From NCBI GenBank assembly GCA_013399695.1, contig VXAU01002491.1:186001-250000 (forward strand): a stretch of 64,000 nucleotides of DNA, given 5' to 3'. The notes under the pieces were generated by a model. The model was not told the DNA's origin and ran no database searches. It worked only from the letters and a program-made list of their open reading frames with translations. This document shows positions 52,158-64,000 of the stretch, piece by piece. How positions within the stretch are numbered: the stretch's first letter is position 1; the number at the start of each line of letters is the position of its first letter. The DNA comes from Formicarius rufipectus (Eukaryota; Chordata; Aves; Passeriformes; Formicariidae). Made by a program: the position numbers and the translations under genes.

Positions 52158-55089
52158 GTGAAGTTCCTCTTATGAGCTCCAAACTCATCTGCATCCTGGC
52201 ATTACAGTGCTGATTCAGGATAAATTAAGAAAGGTTTATGACTCTTCTTTTTCCTGAATCTATCTTATAAATAGACTTAATGACTGTAAGTCAACCACTA
52301 ACACATCACCTAGTCAACTCAGCCTCATATTAAAATTAATTTGTCAGTCATACACAATAAACAATTAGCTGCAAATCAATAGGTTTACTTTATAAAAATT
52401 TATTGATCCACAAAGTAGGTTTTTACCCCTCAAATGACAACTGTAAGCTGTTAAATTACTTGGCCTAAGTTACAGCTGCTTGTAAATACTTAAGGCAGCT
52501 GCCTATAATCAAAATAATTCTGTTTGACTTTACAGATTAGTACAATAATAAATATCAGAATATCTGCAAACCATATCTAGCTGAAGAGAACTGAAATTCA
52601 CTTAATGGAAAAAAACCAAAACAAAACATACAGCCTATTTGTCACTTCAGTTTCACTTCCTACTTCCAGGATTTAATTCAGCTGTTTTCAGGATTTCTAG
52701 AGTGCTGTGAAGGAAGACTAAGTAGGGTACTTTGCTCATTCTGGACACAACTTACAAACAACCACATCTGCGGAAAATGGTGCCTCTCATTTTATTGTGG
52801 AATAATTTCCTCTGCCGGTAACCCTGAATCTTTTTTCAATTACAGATGCTTGAGGTAACAGGTGCAAATGCAATTAGCACAGAGGCAGCACCTCCCTTAC
52901 TGGCAGAAGGAGGTCTATCGGGAGGAACTGTCAATCCTGAGGACGCACCATCCATTTACAGGTGTCACAAGGGTCATGCTTTAGGCCAGCTCCAGTGGGG
53001 TCCCACTGAAGTGCCCTGGGTGGATCCTGGAGCACTTTTTTTGTTCCCTGCTGGCTCAGAAGTATCTGGTTTTTCACTCCTCAGCTGCCCTGTGATGTGA
53101 ATCGCAGCACAGAAGATGGTGGCAACTGGAAGATTCTCTGCAAAAGCACATTTCTGATCCAAGTAAAAATGCTAACAAAACCCTACTAAGTCTGTTAGTA
53201 GTCTTCTGCACACAGTTAACTCATGTTTATGCTAGGCAAGACCCACAATGCGTGCAGTTTTAGTCCCAGGGAAATATAAAAAGTAAACCAGCAACTCACT
53301 CTTTACTTCTATTGCTATATATAATAGCTCCTCTTTTTTCCATTTTTAAAATAACATGTCCATCCAAAACACTTGTCCTCCTTGCTTCTTTCACCAAATG
53401 AGTTTAATGTGAAGTGAGTAACCGTTCTTTATCTCATTATCTGCATGTGACGTTTGAAGTTGTCATTACTGCATATTTAATCAGTCAAAATTTTCAATGC
53501 CTAATCCCATTTTTACTGTCACTTCTCCAGAAACACAAATTCCAAGCAGTCTCAAGAATCAGAAAGGTTAGTTGGGAAACAAGTGCAAATCAAGCGCATT
53601 GTTTCATTGCAACATTATCTTATGTCATTAGTTGGCAGCAGTCATAAAGCTCTGGACCACTTCCAACACTTACTTCCATGCACGGAGCAGAAGCTGACAT
53701 GTTTAACCCCCCACATATACTTTGTTCATCTTCCAGCTAGTTTATACTGAATTCAGATTAAAATAAGGATTTTAAAATTCCAATGGTATCAATTGAAATT
53801 ACTCTGCTTTGCCATCATGTATCTGAAGGAAGAGAATGGTAAAGTCATGAAGGGTTTGTAGAGATAATTCTGCAGCAATGTGGGTTTCCTTGATGCATTT
53901 TCCAGCAAAAAATGTTCAATGCAGAATTTTGACAAGCCAGTCAGGTTCAGTAACTTTTTCTAATACTTAAGGAATATTTATTGGCCAATATTTGTTTTTA
54001 ATCATTAACTTGAGAAAGCCTTATTGCTCAAAACCAAACAAATTTAAAATTAAAATAACAAAACAAAAACATGGGGCACCCTAAATCCGAGCAAACAGGC
54101 TATTAACTGAGGGCAATCTTGAAGAAATGGGGGGGGGAAAGACCGCCACTGCAGTCCAGGGCATCCCTTTGGGCTCAGGGTGCCCAGAGACCTGCAGGAG
54201 TCCACTGCCACATACAGCTCCAGAGAGCAGGTTTACTACCCAAATATACGGACATGGACACACATAACAAAGTACTGCGCCTAAGTCTGGACAAAACTTC
54301 TTGCCAGTTACAGCAAGTGACATCAGCAGTGGTCCTCAAGTGTGCATCCTTTGATCAATGAGACAGAAATGATGACACGTGCTCAGTTTCTACCAAACAA
54401 TAACAAAAGAATGGATTTGATCCTTAGAAACGGCGAACGTAGACTATCTTCAAGTGAGACTCTTGAATTTTTCCAGGTAGTTTTCCCATATCCCAGGATC
54501 CATACCTATGCAATGTTTTAGTTGTTTTATTTAATTTATCCAAACGAGTTTGGAATTTAACACAGTTATATCTAGCAAAGTATCTCTGAAGCTACCATTA
54601 GAGGAAGAGCTCCCTAACTGTTCTAACATACTGCACTCTCTAGCACAAATTTAATTTAGTTTAAAATAATGAAGCTGACAGCTCCGATAGTCTGCCTGGA
54701 AACTGTGCAAATTTCCCACCCACCTTCATTTGCAAGGTCCCTGGCACTCCAGTCTTCAAAAACGCTGAAGTGCATGACAGGTTTCTAGAGCTAAGTCTTC
54801 AGCAACACCACAAGTGAGATCTCCGACCTTTTGGAGCAGCTCCTATTTGAACTCCTGCCTCCTGAGGGAAAAGAAAGGCTGCTGTTGTGATGCCCCAACC
54901 TTAAGGCACACTTCCAGAAGCAAACCCTTTCCTGCTTCCAGTCTGAGGGCAGTGACATAGATGAAACCTGACTAGGAGACCAGGTCCCACCTCCAGCATT
55001 GCCTCTGTCAGACAAGAGGCTCTGTTTGGTGCTGGTGAACCACATATCAAAAGCTGCAGAGGGACTTTTTACACAGGCATGCAGTGACA
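52158..55089. other. non-coding single-copy DNA
   Basis: A run of nine G bases lies near 54129-54137. A short frame at 52846-53100 follows a CAATTACAG acceptor-like sequence but encodes nothing recognisable. Otherwise featureless. Confidence 0.55.
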
Positions 55090-55357
55090 GATCAAAGGAG
55101 GGGATGGCTTTAACTGAAGGAGGGCAGATTTAGATTAGATACTAAGAAAAAAATTCTTTCCTGTGAGGGTGGTGAGACACTGGCACAGGTTGCCCAGAGC
55201 AGCTGTAAATGCCACATCCCTGGAAGTGTTCAAGGCCAGGATGGACAGGGCTTAGAGCAACCTGGTCTAGAGGAAGGTCTCCCTGCACATGCCAGGATGT
55301 TGGAACTAGGTGATCTCTGATGCCCCTTCTGACCCAAACCATTTTACGATACTACAA
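55090..55357 (+). mobile_element. CR1 LINE, 5'-truncated 3' end
   Basis: The order of blocks is that of avian CR1: GGGCAGATTTAGATTAGATA, GTGAGGGTGGTGAGACACTG, a CACAGGTTGCCCAGAGCAG stretch, CCTGGAAGTGTTCAAGGCC, a GAGCAACCTGGTCTAGAGG segment and an end at GACCCAAACCATTTTACGAT. The terminal octamers are degraded (TTTTACGATACTAC). It is about 268 bases long, in the same orientation as the copy at 27270 and slightly longer. Confidence 0.93.
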
Positions 55358-55439
55358 AAAGAATCTCCTCCCCACTCTCTTACCTCAGCAGCTCTAACAG
55401 AGAGCTGAAGATACAAACACAATTGATTTCTCAAGGTGA

Positions 55440-55640
55440 GACGCTGCCAGAGTAAACCAGGGCTCGCCGGTTGTGAAACCAGCTTTCCAAAGGGCTTGGA
55501 GGACACAGGTCTCGACGAGGACGCGCCAGGTGACGCATTCACACAGGCACATGGACCCGGCTGCCTTGCGCAAGCCGGCAGGGATGGAGGGGCACGGGCA
55601 GCTCCTGCCACAGCAGGGCCACGGGTCCTTCCCATCCAGC
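55440..55640. other. CpG-enriched GC-rich block
   Basis: About 13 CpGs in roughly 190 bases directly downstream of the CR1 tail. Frames are open on both strands (149 codons minus and 91 codons plus) without recognisable domains. It could be a small regulatory element or a GC-rich repeat remnant. Confidence 0.4.
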
Positions 55641-57034
55641 CAAACTTGTCCGAACCCTTTCCCTATATGGATCCACCTGGATCCATCTTCAAGGAGCAAA
55701 GCATGACGTAAAAATTCATTAAGCAGCGTGCCACTTTGCTTAGTAACTGCTCCAGTGTCCTTGGGGAACTCCCAAGCCACCACCAGATTCCCTGCACCAT
55801 CCTGACCCTTTGAGGCAGCTGCAGAAGAAGAGCTGGCGAACAAAAAAAATTAAGTACTGCAGCAACAGGATCCGCAGGACTGCATGATGTCAGCACAACA
55901 CAGTATTTGGGAAATCGTTGCCAAAAATGCTAGAGACCCTAGAGTTCAGCAGCTGGGACAGGCAAAATCCCGGTCAGGACAAACAGCTACTTACTTCCCA
56001 GTTCTGACCAATTCTGTGATTAAAAGCTCTCAGACCATGGATGGATTACACTGCACAAAAGAAACCCGTAAAATACATGCTTGTACATGCTTGTTGTAAC
56101 TGAACATCCACCTCAAATGGTCAAACACACACCAAAAAAACCAGAATTAAGATATTCTCACAAATCCAAAAGCTTCAGAAAGCATTATTAAGGATGGAAA
56201 GGTTTTTTAAATTGCCTTTTTTTCCAGAAACCTAATTGCTATGGAATTGGTTTATAAAGCTGCTAATTTTAGAAACTTGGGATAGCACCTCTCAAAAGCA
56301 GACGTGGAATGAAAAACGCAGTAGAAAAGACTCATGTATTCAGTCCAAATTTTAGCCTGAAAGCTCATTGAAAGAGTTATTTCACCTCCAGACGCAAGTA
56401 GAAAGTATTGTTTAGAACAGAGAATGGAAGAGTGAAGTGATACAAAAATTGTCAGAAACAGTCAGCAATTAGTCTGAAATTTGCTTTTTAACCTCAGGGC
56501 CCTAAGTCTTTGATCTATTATTATCACTAACCACAATCAGCAGTGCACTCATGCATCTTAGGCAAGCTTACATATTCCTATAAGCCATTTTACATATTAT
56601 CTACAAATACTGGATTCTGTTTCTGCTCAGTTTTTCTAACCCAAGTTCACTTTTTTTCTCTTGTTCAAAACAGTATCATATTAACCCTAAGCTACCCCAC
56701 CTGCAAATATGAAATTTAAGCTATCAGTTTGTTCAAGAATCCAATAAGCAGCTCAGAGATTGTAGATATAGCAGATTTTAATTTAGCAGCCAGTTAACAA
56801 CACATTCCAATGTAATTGCAGGAGCTTAATTCACTGTTTAAGATAAAGAAATAAAATTCAACTTCAAGTTACTTTCTTGTGACCTCCTAGTAATGTGGAA
56901 ACTTCTGCTATAATACAACTCAGTAAAGAAAAAGTGTCTTGCAAAAATACTGGTTCACATACTGAATAGATATAACCACTGCTACCTATACTTTTAAGAA
57001 TCCAGAATGAACAGCATGGGTTTGGTTTTCTGCA
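55641..57034. other. non-coding single-copy DNA, nothing recognised
   Basis: Ordinary composition, short frames only. A 10-base unit ACATGCTTGT is doubled in tandem at 56075-56094. Confidence 0.55.
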
Positions 57035-57080
57035 CTTTGTTTGTTTGTTTTGGCAGGAGAGGGGTGTTTTTTGGTGTTTT
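57035..57080. repeat. short G/T-rich patch
   Basis: TTTG units followed by GGGGTGTTTTTTGGTG, interrupted by a GGCAGGAGAG stretch. A weaker member of the G/T tract group. Confidence 0.6.
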
Positions 57081-57209
57081 AAATCCTTCAGCATCGATTT
57101 CAGCAAAACAGAGAAAGAGAACACACCCCCAACCCCCCCACCCCAGATCACTTCCTTTCAGAAAAGACATTGTTAAGCTCTGGTAAACCACATTCATAAA
57201 CCTCAGTTG

Positions 57210-57256
57210 AAAAACAAAACAAAACAACAAAAACAAATAAAACAACCACAAAAAAG
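57210..57256. repeat. A/C low-complexity tract
   Basis: AAAAC units then AAC/AAAC units, nearly all A and C. It lies 130 bases from the opposite-polarity patch at 57035. Confidence 0.85.
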
Positions 57257-59885
57257 GTCATAAAGCTTCCCATCTTAAGATACAATTCATTTGAAAACTT
57301 TGTCCTGAAAGTACATCCACTCTCCAGGTTTTGTAAAATTCCAGGGTTCGTGAAGCGAAATTTAGGGATTTACTGACATTACTAAGGATGCACATGCATC
57401 CCGCTTCCAAGCCTGAGAAGGGAGTGCCTCCTCCCACACAAGCCCCGCAGAGAGGGAGAGATGCTGCTGCTCCTTTTGCCAGCAGTGGTACTGGAGAGCA
57501 GACTACACTGGGAACTGCTGGCATGGATAAACAGGGACTTCCTGACCTGGGATCCCTTCCCCTGGAGCGTAGAGCAAAGAACATGCTTTCCTCCAAGGTC
57601 AGCCTGTCTCCTTCAGCAACAAGCCCAAGGTGGCTCCAGCAGGAGAGGGCTTTCGGGGGACCCAGCAGACAGTGACCTTCCAGTGCAGTTTACACGAGTA
57701 GGGCAGCAAGCAGTCAAATCATGCCATGGTCTATTTAGGATGCATTCAAACACGGCCAATAATGCTGCAAGAACTTGGTCAATAGCACATGAAGGAAACA
57801 CAGGTTGGTTTTTTTTGTTCCTCCACAGATTTCTCACTCAGAGGAAACTGCAACTGAAGTAAAGTAATTCATATGCTGAGCACCAAGCACCGTGTAGGAA
57901 CCAGCTGCATGTGAAAGCTGATAAAAGTACTAAACTTAGATGGATTTAATACCTGTTTTTCACACACTCTTTTTAGTTTCCTCATTGGACCATTTTTATC
58001 ACTCTTATACAGCCATATTTTAAGACACATTTGCCAGAGAACAAGTTATGGTTCTATATTCATTCTCAAGCTGTGGTATTTTCTGACCTCCAAGAACTTA
58101 AAACTGAAATCATACCACTCCACTGTTTTCCAAGAAGTTTTGATCCAAATAAGTCCATTATTAATTCCAGTCCCTACAACTCTGTTAAAAGACTCAAAAC
58201 ACACAGTTAAAAAAGAGAAATTACTTTTTAAAACTACACCCTGAAAATACAAGTGTTGGGATTATGGCTTGACAGCACATTATCTTTTAGCAGAAAGGTG
58301 CACTTAGGGTATTTCATAGGCTCCTTTCCCTTTCCATTCCTTCAGTTTGTTTTCGTATCCATACCACATCACACTGCTCACTGTCCTTTTGGTTTTTAGA
58401 GCCTCAGAATGAACCGGATCAACAACCAGACCCGGCTCTCACATACAACACACCCAATCAAAGGGCAACCCCAGCGTGAGAGCAGACAAGGCAGGGCCCA
58501 ACACAGTATTTCACCAAGGTAAACAATATATTCTTGAGCTACAAATGACACCCAAGAGCAACCACTACTCAAGTCTCGATCATCAAAGCACCAGTAAGTA
58601 TCTGGAAATCTGATTCAGCTGGGCAGAGCACTTCACAGCAGGTTGTAGCTCCATTAATGTTAAGTGCTGGTTGAGTAAGGACAGGTTATTGAACCACAAC
58701 TTAACAATTTACTCCCTCTGCAGACAACACCAGTACTGCAAGAGTCTGAATCTGCTGCAGCAATCCCTATTCCTGCTTACCTGCCTAACTGCAGCACACA
58801 TCCCATAAAATAGGACGGGGATGTTTTTATACGGTATATATTTGTGTGTTTTCCAGTCCTTGTGAAAATGGGCTGATCTCATATACTGAAAGCAATATAA
58901 AAACTGGGCAACAACTATTAAGAGGTTAACTATGGCAAACTGAAGTACTGCAAAGTTCAGCAATATCAACCAGCAATAGAAATGTTTTGGTAATACACAG
59001 CATTACTCACCCCCCTACACACAAAGAAACAAACGAGCCCTAGATACTGGCACACGGATTGACAACAGAGTTCTTATTTCTCCAGACTTGTAAGGTCCAC
59101 CCATTTATGGAACACAACTTTCCAGTAACGTTAACTCTCCCTGCCACATGCCAGGAGTCAACCGATGTGTATAATTTTAAGGGAAAATAAAGCATCACTA
59201 GCATTTACATTTTAAGGGAAAATACAGACTTTCAACACCTCAATAAAAAGTAATACAAAAACCAGCATCCTCACCAAAATGACAACACAGAAAGAATGAG
59301 GCTGTTCAAAGCATGCTGGTCTACTAAGGAGAACCTTTCTACCTCCTGGTCTGACATATTAATACAGACTCCTAACTTCTTTAGTGAGAAATAAATATGC
59401 AGAGGTCTCTGTTGTGTCAGGATTATATCCAAAGCTGTTAAAAAAGAAAATCACACAAAATTATACAGGAATCTACAAAAACAAGTGTATCTTCTCAAAT
59501 TGAAATAAAAGAAAAATATAGATTTAAGGCTAAGGTCTATGACAATAAAGAATCATTTGTGAAAAATTTTTGCACAGTAAATTTGTGGGAAGCTAAAAGA
59601 GGAAAACAGTCCTGCCAAGCAGTGAGAATATTTTAACAGCATGGTCCTTTTCTCATGAAGTCCATCAGCAAACAAATAGAGGTCAAGGCCATTCATAAAT
59701 TCTAAAAATAATATTTACCAGACCTTTATCTTCCTGGCAGGTATAATTCTGATAAGTGACTATTCTAGATAATATTTAACATTGAAGTTTATTTACAAAA
59801 ATACTTGCAATAGCCTGAAAACAGATTTTACCCAGAATCACTTATTCAAGTCAGTCAAGGTTACAGGTAAATGAAGATCACATTG
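57257..59885. other. non-coding single-copy DNA
   Basis: A moderately GC-rich patch at 57380-57660 keeps frames open on both strands (133 codons plus, 112 codons minus) without domains. The rest is AT-rich and featureless. Confidence 0.55.
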
Positions 59886-59932
59886 TTGGGTTGCTTTTTG
59901 ATTTTGTGTTGGGTGGGGGGTTTTGGGGGCTG
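59886..59932. repeat. G/T patch with clustered G-runs
   Basis: Contains GGG at 59888, GGG at 59911, six G at 59915 and five G at 59925 within T-rich sequence. It approaches but does not cleanly meet a four-run quadruplex pattern with short loops. Confidence 0.75.
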
Positions 59933-62900
59933 TTTCAAGCAGGGTCTATGAATAAATACTGATCCACATAACTGGCTCAGGAACAGATAGATATAAGAAG
60001 TCCCTAAAATATCATCAATGTTTGATAAAATAAAATCACCATAAACTCCAAGAAGTCCACATCAGTCTTTCAATTCCTTTTACCAGACACAAATTAGATT
60101 CCAAATCTCCTTGTCTAAATGACAATTGAAACACAATTATAGATAAACGTATCTAGTTTATATTAACATACTAAACTTCCTGAATAACAACATATCAAAC
60201 TTTGTGAATCCTTCCCACACTGGATTATACCAATGGAATTGCCAGGAAGAAATGTAAGTGGGAGGATGAGCCCTCTGTTTCTACCACCACCACTGAGAAA
60301 AACAAGTATGTATGCGTACATACATGAGTTAATATGGAAATTAGAGGGAAAAGGCACATTTGCAGAAGAAGCTTTAGGTAAGAGCTAATGCAGCAGAATG
60401 ATCATCCTCCTCAATTTTTACTGTTGTTTCAAGCAACCATAACATTTTCTTAGGCCATTTTGAAAACCACATAATTGGCATGATCATGAGGTTTAGGCTA
60501 GTACCCTGATTCAGATGAGCACTGATCACCTTAAAGCAAAATCTAATCTGGATTCTTACTCTAGGTTTTTCATCAATGACATCATACAACTGCACACACC
60601 TTTTTCTAGCCCAATTCACTACTATTTAGTTTAGAAGCCATTATTTCTTAGAAACATCTTTTATGGAGAAGGGCAATCAATACACACACAGAGACAAGTA
60701 TGATTCATCCTTTACTGAAAATCAAACATGTACAAATCTTTCAAAAACAAAGACTTGTTCTGCACGTGTATTAGCAGAATAAAAATATTTAAAAGGGAAT
60801 AAGGAAACTTGGTTTTGCTTAAGAGGCTCTCACTCCACAAACATCACAAGTTGCTATGTTATAAAAAAAGTTACTACCCACTAACTTGAAAAGAACCACA
60901 ACTGTGTACATCTAATAAAAGTAACTTAAGGAGAAAAAGAGAAATGTTCCAGTAGACAGTGGGCGCTTGGCACAGTCAACAAGGTAGCAAGGCATTTTAA
61001 ATGCCTCTACTGTGGTTATTAGACGCTACCAGTAAATATAACTGATTCAAGAAAGGTGATATTCTAATAGAAAAACAAATTAAAGCACAGTAATATTATA
61101 AAGCTTCATTCTCAGTGTGAAAACATGTCTTCATTTGGTCCTTTTAACCACGTAAACTGCAAGTTTGAAGCTGTCCAGAAAAGGAATGATGTCAAGGTTC
61201 AGAAGGTAATGCTAAAATGTTAAAACAAAATAAACTCCACGGTGATCATATATTGACTTTAGAGAATCACACAGCCGATTCTTTCCCCTTTAACTTACTC
61301 CTTTGCTTACAGAAATTTATATTGCAGGATAAGTAAAACTGGAAAAAGATGGAACACTGAGAACACCAGAAACTTTAAAATATTGCAGAATTCAAAGGGT
61401 TAATCATGTGCTGTGGAAGTTTGCAAAATGTACGATGCCTGATATGGTTGACATATCAGAAAAAAGCCTCACTGGAAGTAACAAGGATTTCGTTTGGATG
61501 TGCAGCAGAGAGGTGTGATATTGCTGTTCTGACAACATGAAGGAAGAGATACTTTGCAATCCCCGTGCCATGCAGATATGGGATAGCTGAAACCCTTGGG
61601 ATGTTTGATCTGATGTGTTTTTAAACTCTGGGCGTTTTAATATAACACTTCAGAGCATCGGCTAACTTGGCATGATTTCCTCTGCTTTAGCTGGAACAGG
61701 GCACAGAAGTGAAGGGAAAAGTAAAGATCAGTTTGAGGTTCTATAGCAAGAGCAAGCTTTTACATGTGTGACATCTTAGGCTGAGTCTTTATGACTTGTC
61801 TCATCAGCAGACAAATATCTGAGCAGGCACCCCCACATTCAGATCTGCACTGCTAAAATGACCTCTACAACAATTTACCCTGAAAATTTTAAGGGCTTTG
61901 CCCAGATCCCCGGCTGCCTCTGTTGGCATAAAGCCATTGCCAAGTACATTAAGAGAAGCATTTAGTTAAATAATGGGGTTGATTTAAGATATTTGAAAGA
62001 ATGACACATGTCCCAGTCTGAAGTACAGATCAGGATGCCTGAAGTGTTGCAACTCTGCAGATCTTCATCACCTAAACAGAATTCCACACATAACAACTCT
62101 GAGGACTAAAAATGTCACCATTTCAATCCTGCAAAGCACCAGCCACATTCACCTGCATACCCTACAGGTATCAGCTTAGAGAACAAAGACAGGAAAATGT
62201 ATCAAGCCTGTGTCATCATCAAGTCTGATGACACAGATTATCCATTTTTCTGGTCTAGAGCTACCATGGACTAATGTCAGATCAGAAGACTCCTTTAAAA
62301 GCCTTGTGAGACACTGCCACTCAAAACACAACTATTGGTGACAACCCCGCTCCTACCTGCATTTCCCAGTTTATTGTGCCTGCCCCTGCAATGGATGACA
62401 GCCTTAACTCAGCACAAGCCTTTAGCCACACAAGAGCTCTCACAGCTGGCAGAAGCTACCTGCCCAAGCAACAATGCTCAGCCACAAAGGCAGTAAAATA
62501 TTGGGTCTCAGGCATTCCAGCAGCCTTCTGGTGAAGTTTTCTCACTATATAAATAATGCAATTTATGAAAATGCCATCAGGTAAAGGAACTAGAAAACAG
62601 TAATTCTGTCTTCCTTGATTCAAGAAAGTACGTTTAAGACAAGACTGGATGATAACAAATATCCAGCTACATTCAAGGTTCAGCCCTTTCAAGTTGAGAA
62701 AGATATATTAAAAAGTGCATTTTTTTAGAGACCGTGTTGGAAACGGCACAAATAAAAGTGAAGCACAGCTTGCAAAATTAAAAGCTGATTCTAGAGGTGC
62801 TGGACAGACCTGAGAATAAAATGACAGCACTTCAAGATTTTTACTCCTCAGGCGCTGTTTTCTCTCCTCCAAAGCACCATTGCTTTAGCTATTATGTTTT

Positions 62901-63701
62901 TCACTGCAACAATTTGAAAATTGTATTTTCAAAAAGCACCGCTAACATACAGAGGTGGCAAACTCCACCCACCCTCTTCACCCCACTCCAAGTACAAGGC
63001 AGATGCTTCACGCATTGGGGGCACCTGAACATCTCATGGTGAGAAAAAAATATTTGAAAAAGGTAAATGCAAATCTGTTGCCAGCTATTTGAGCTCTGGT
63101 GAGCCTGTTGGATACAGAAAGAAACTATGTAACTATTCTGCCATGCAGTCACAGACGCCTAATAACTTGTAATACTGACTATGAAAAGTACATGGTTTAC
63201 GAAAGGAAGGTCCCTCACGAGATATATGAACACCTGCCTGCTGAAGAAGCATGTCTTTCCACAAATCAGCCAAGAAACCCACATTCGAATGACACTTGCA
63301 AGTTTCTCTTCCACAAGAAGTGAGGAGAGCAGTTTATCCATTTCTCCCTTTCAGATGCATCAAGTTTTAGCAGCTCTCCTCCTTCTGGAGGCATTTTTCT
63401 ATATATACAAACCAAATGTTCCTACAGTTAAAATACAGAAATAATATGTTGCCACAGGCTTGTAATATTTAGTTTTTTAACTTAACCAGATAAAGTCTGG
63501 TGGAAACATAGAACCATACTGCTTTACAAAAACAGACTCCTGACACTAACATTTTCTTATCTTCATCTCAACATTTCATCTGATGCACAACACATTTAAG
63601 CACTAGCTAAGGAAGAATAACTATCACAGGACACAAGAGAGCAATTTTACTAAGCTCTCATTATGGGAAAAACAACGTTTATAGTAGTAAGAGCTCATAA
63701 A
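59933..63701. other. non-coding single-copy DNA, nothing recognised
   Basis: AT-rich sequence with frames at most 87 codons and no recognised repeat or element. Confidence 0.6.
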
Positions 63702-63753
63702 CATATTAAAGCTATACCTTCAAACAAAGCATATTAAAGCTATAGCTTCAAAC
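63702..63753 (+). repeat. 28-base tandem duplication
   Basis: The unit CATATTAAAGCTATACCTTC plus eight more bases is repeated once, the second copy being 24 bases long and differing at one position. Near-identity suggests a recent event. Confidence 0.9.
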
Positions 63754-64000
63754 CTAATAACAATAGAATATAATACGTTCTTCTTAAATACTAAAGCCAG
63801 CACTTTGTTTTTATTAAAGGCAGAGTAAAAGCCAGCAAGATAGCAGCAAATCTAACCATAATAATTGAAATGCAAACCAAGAATTACGAAGCAGCTGGAG
63901 AAATACCACCCTGATCCCGGTTTTAATTCATGCCTTGTTTGTTTATTGCAGGGGAGGAAGGAAAAACCAATGGGTGGGGGGAGGGGCAGAAGAAAACAAA
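63754..64000. other. non-coding end of window
   Basis: AT-rich sequence ending in a purine-rich stretch with GGGTGGGGGGAGGGG near 63971-63985. This has G-runs of 3, 6 and 4 and may continue beyond the window. No gene is recognised. Confidence 0.5.

Noticed and set aside
1..64000. CRISPR arrays, operons, phage or bacterial mobile elements
   Set aside because: No regularly spaced repeats, no closely packed genes and no ribosome-binding pattern. The sequence is vertebrate.

Overview
This is vertebrate nuclear DNA, almost certainly from a bird. Three LINE fragments of the CR1 type carry the evidence: two young 3' ends (about 27270-27490 and 55090-55357) and one old, long, badly decayed copy (about 23190-24735). 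There are no Alu, B1 or L1 copies, no operons or ribosome-binding-site-spaced genes, and repeat density is low, as in avian introns or gene deserts. Numerous long CAAAA/TTTTG-type low-complexity tracts hint at a songbird, but that is only an impression.

No complete gene is visible. The longest open frames coincide with pyrimidine-rich, G/T-only or GC-rich composition, or overlap on opposite strands, and none matches a protein I recognise. The window is best read as intronic or intergenic. Three segments have exon-like structure and are recorded as low-confidence candidates: a minus-strand possible first coding exon with a signal-peptide-like start (21162-21328), a minus-strand possible internal exon (471-577), and a plus-strand possible internal exon (11079-11158). 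Equally good splice-site pairs around frames that are closed by stops (for example 716-799, minus) show how often such decoys arise here.

Layout. 1-4.7 kb: A-runs, a GC-rich block and a 196-base G/T tract. 4.8-10 kb: largely featureless, with a CTCF-like motif at 5890. 10.0-10.4 kb: a 136-base stretch made only of G and T, followed by A9T13 and G10 runs. 10.4-22.6 kb: AT-rich single-copy DNA with one old dispersed-repeat remnant near 14.2 kb. 22.6-25 kb: an A/C tract, the old CR1 and a CpG-dense spot. 27.3 kb: young CR1. 34.7-36.6 kb: a 144-base sequence present twice with a perfectly identical 67-base core, interleaved with two G/T tracts. 37.0-37.6 kb: a CpG-dense islet, the best promoter-like spot in the window. 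38-55 kb: single-copy DNA with A/C tracts and short microsatellites. 55.1-55.65 kb: young CR1 next to another CpG-dense block. 55.7-64 kb: mostly featureless, with a G-run cluster near 59.9 kb and a 28-base tandem repeat at 63.7 kb.

The most useful leads are the duplicated element with an invariant core, the family of strand-asymmetric G/T (A/C) tracts, the CpG islet at 37.2 kb and the candidate signal-peptide exon. I see no evidence for a new multi-gene system.
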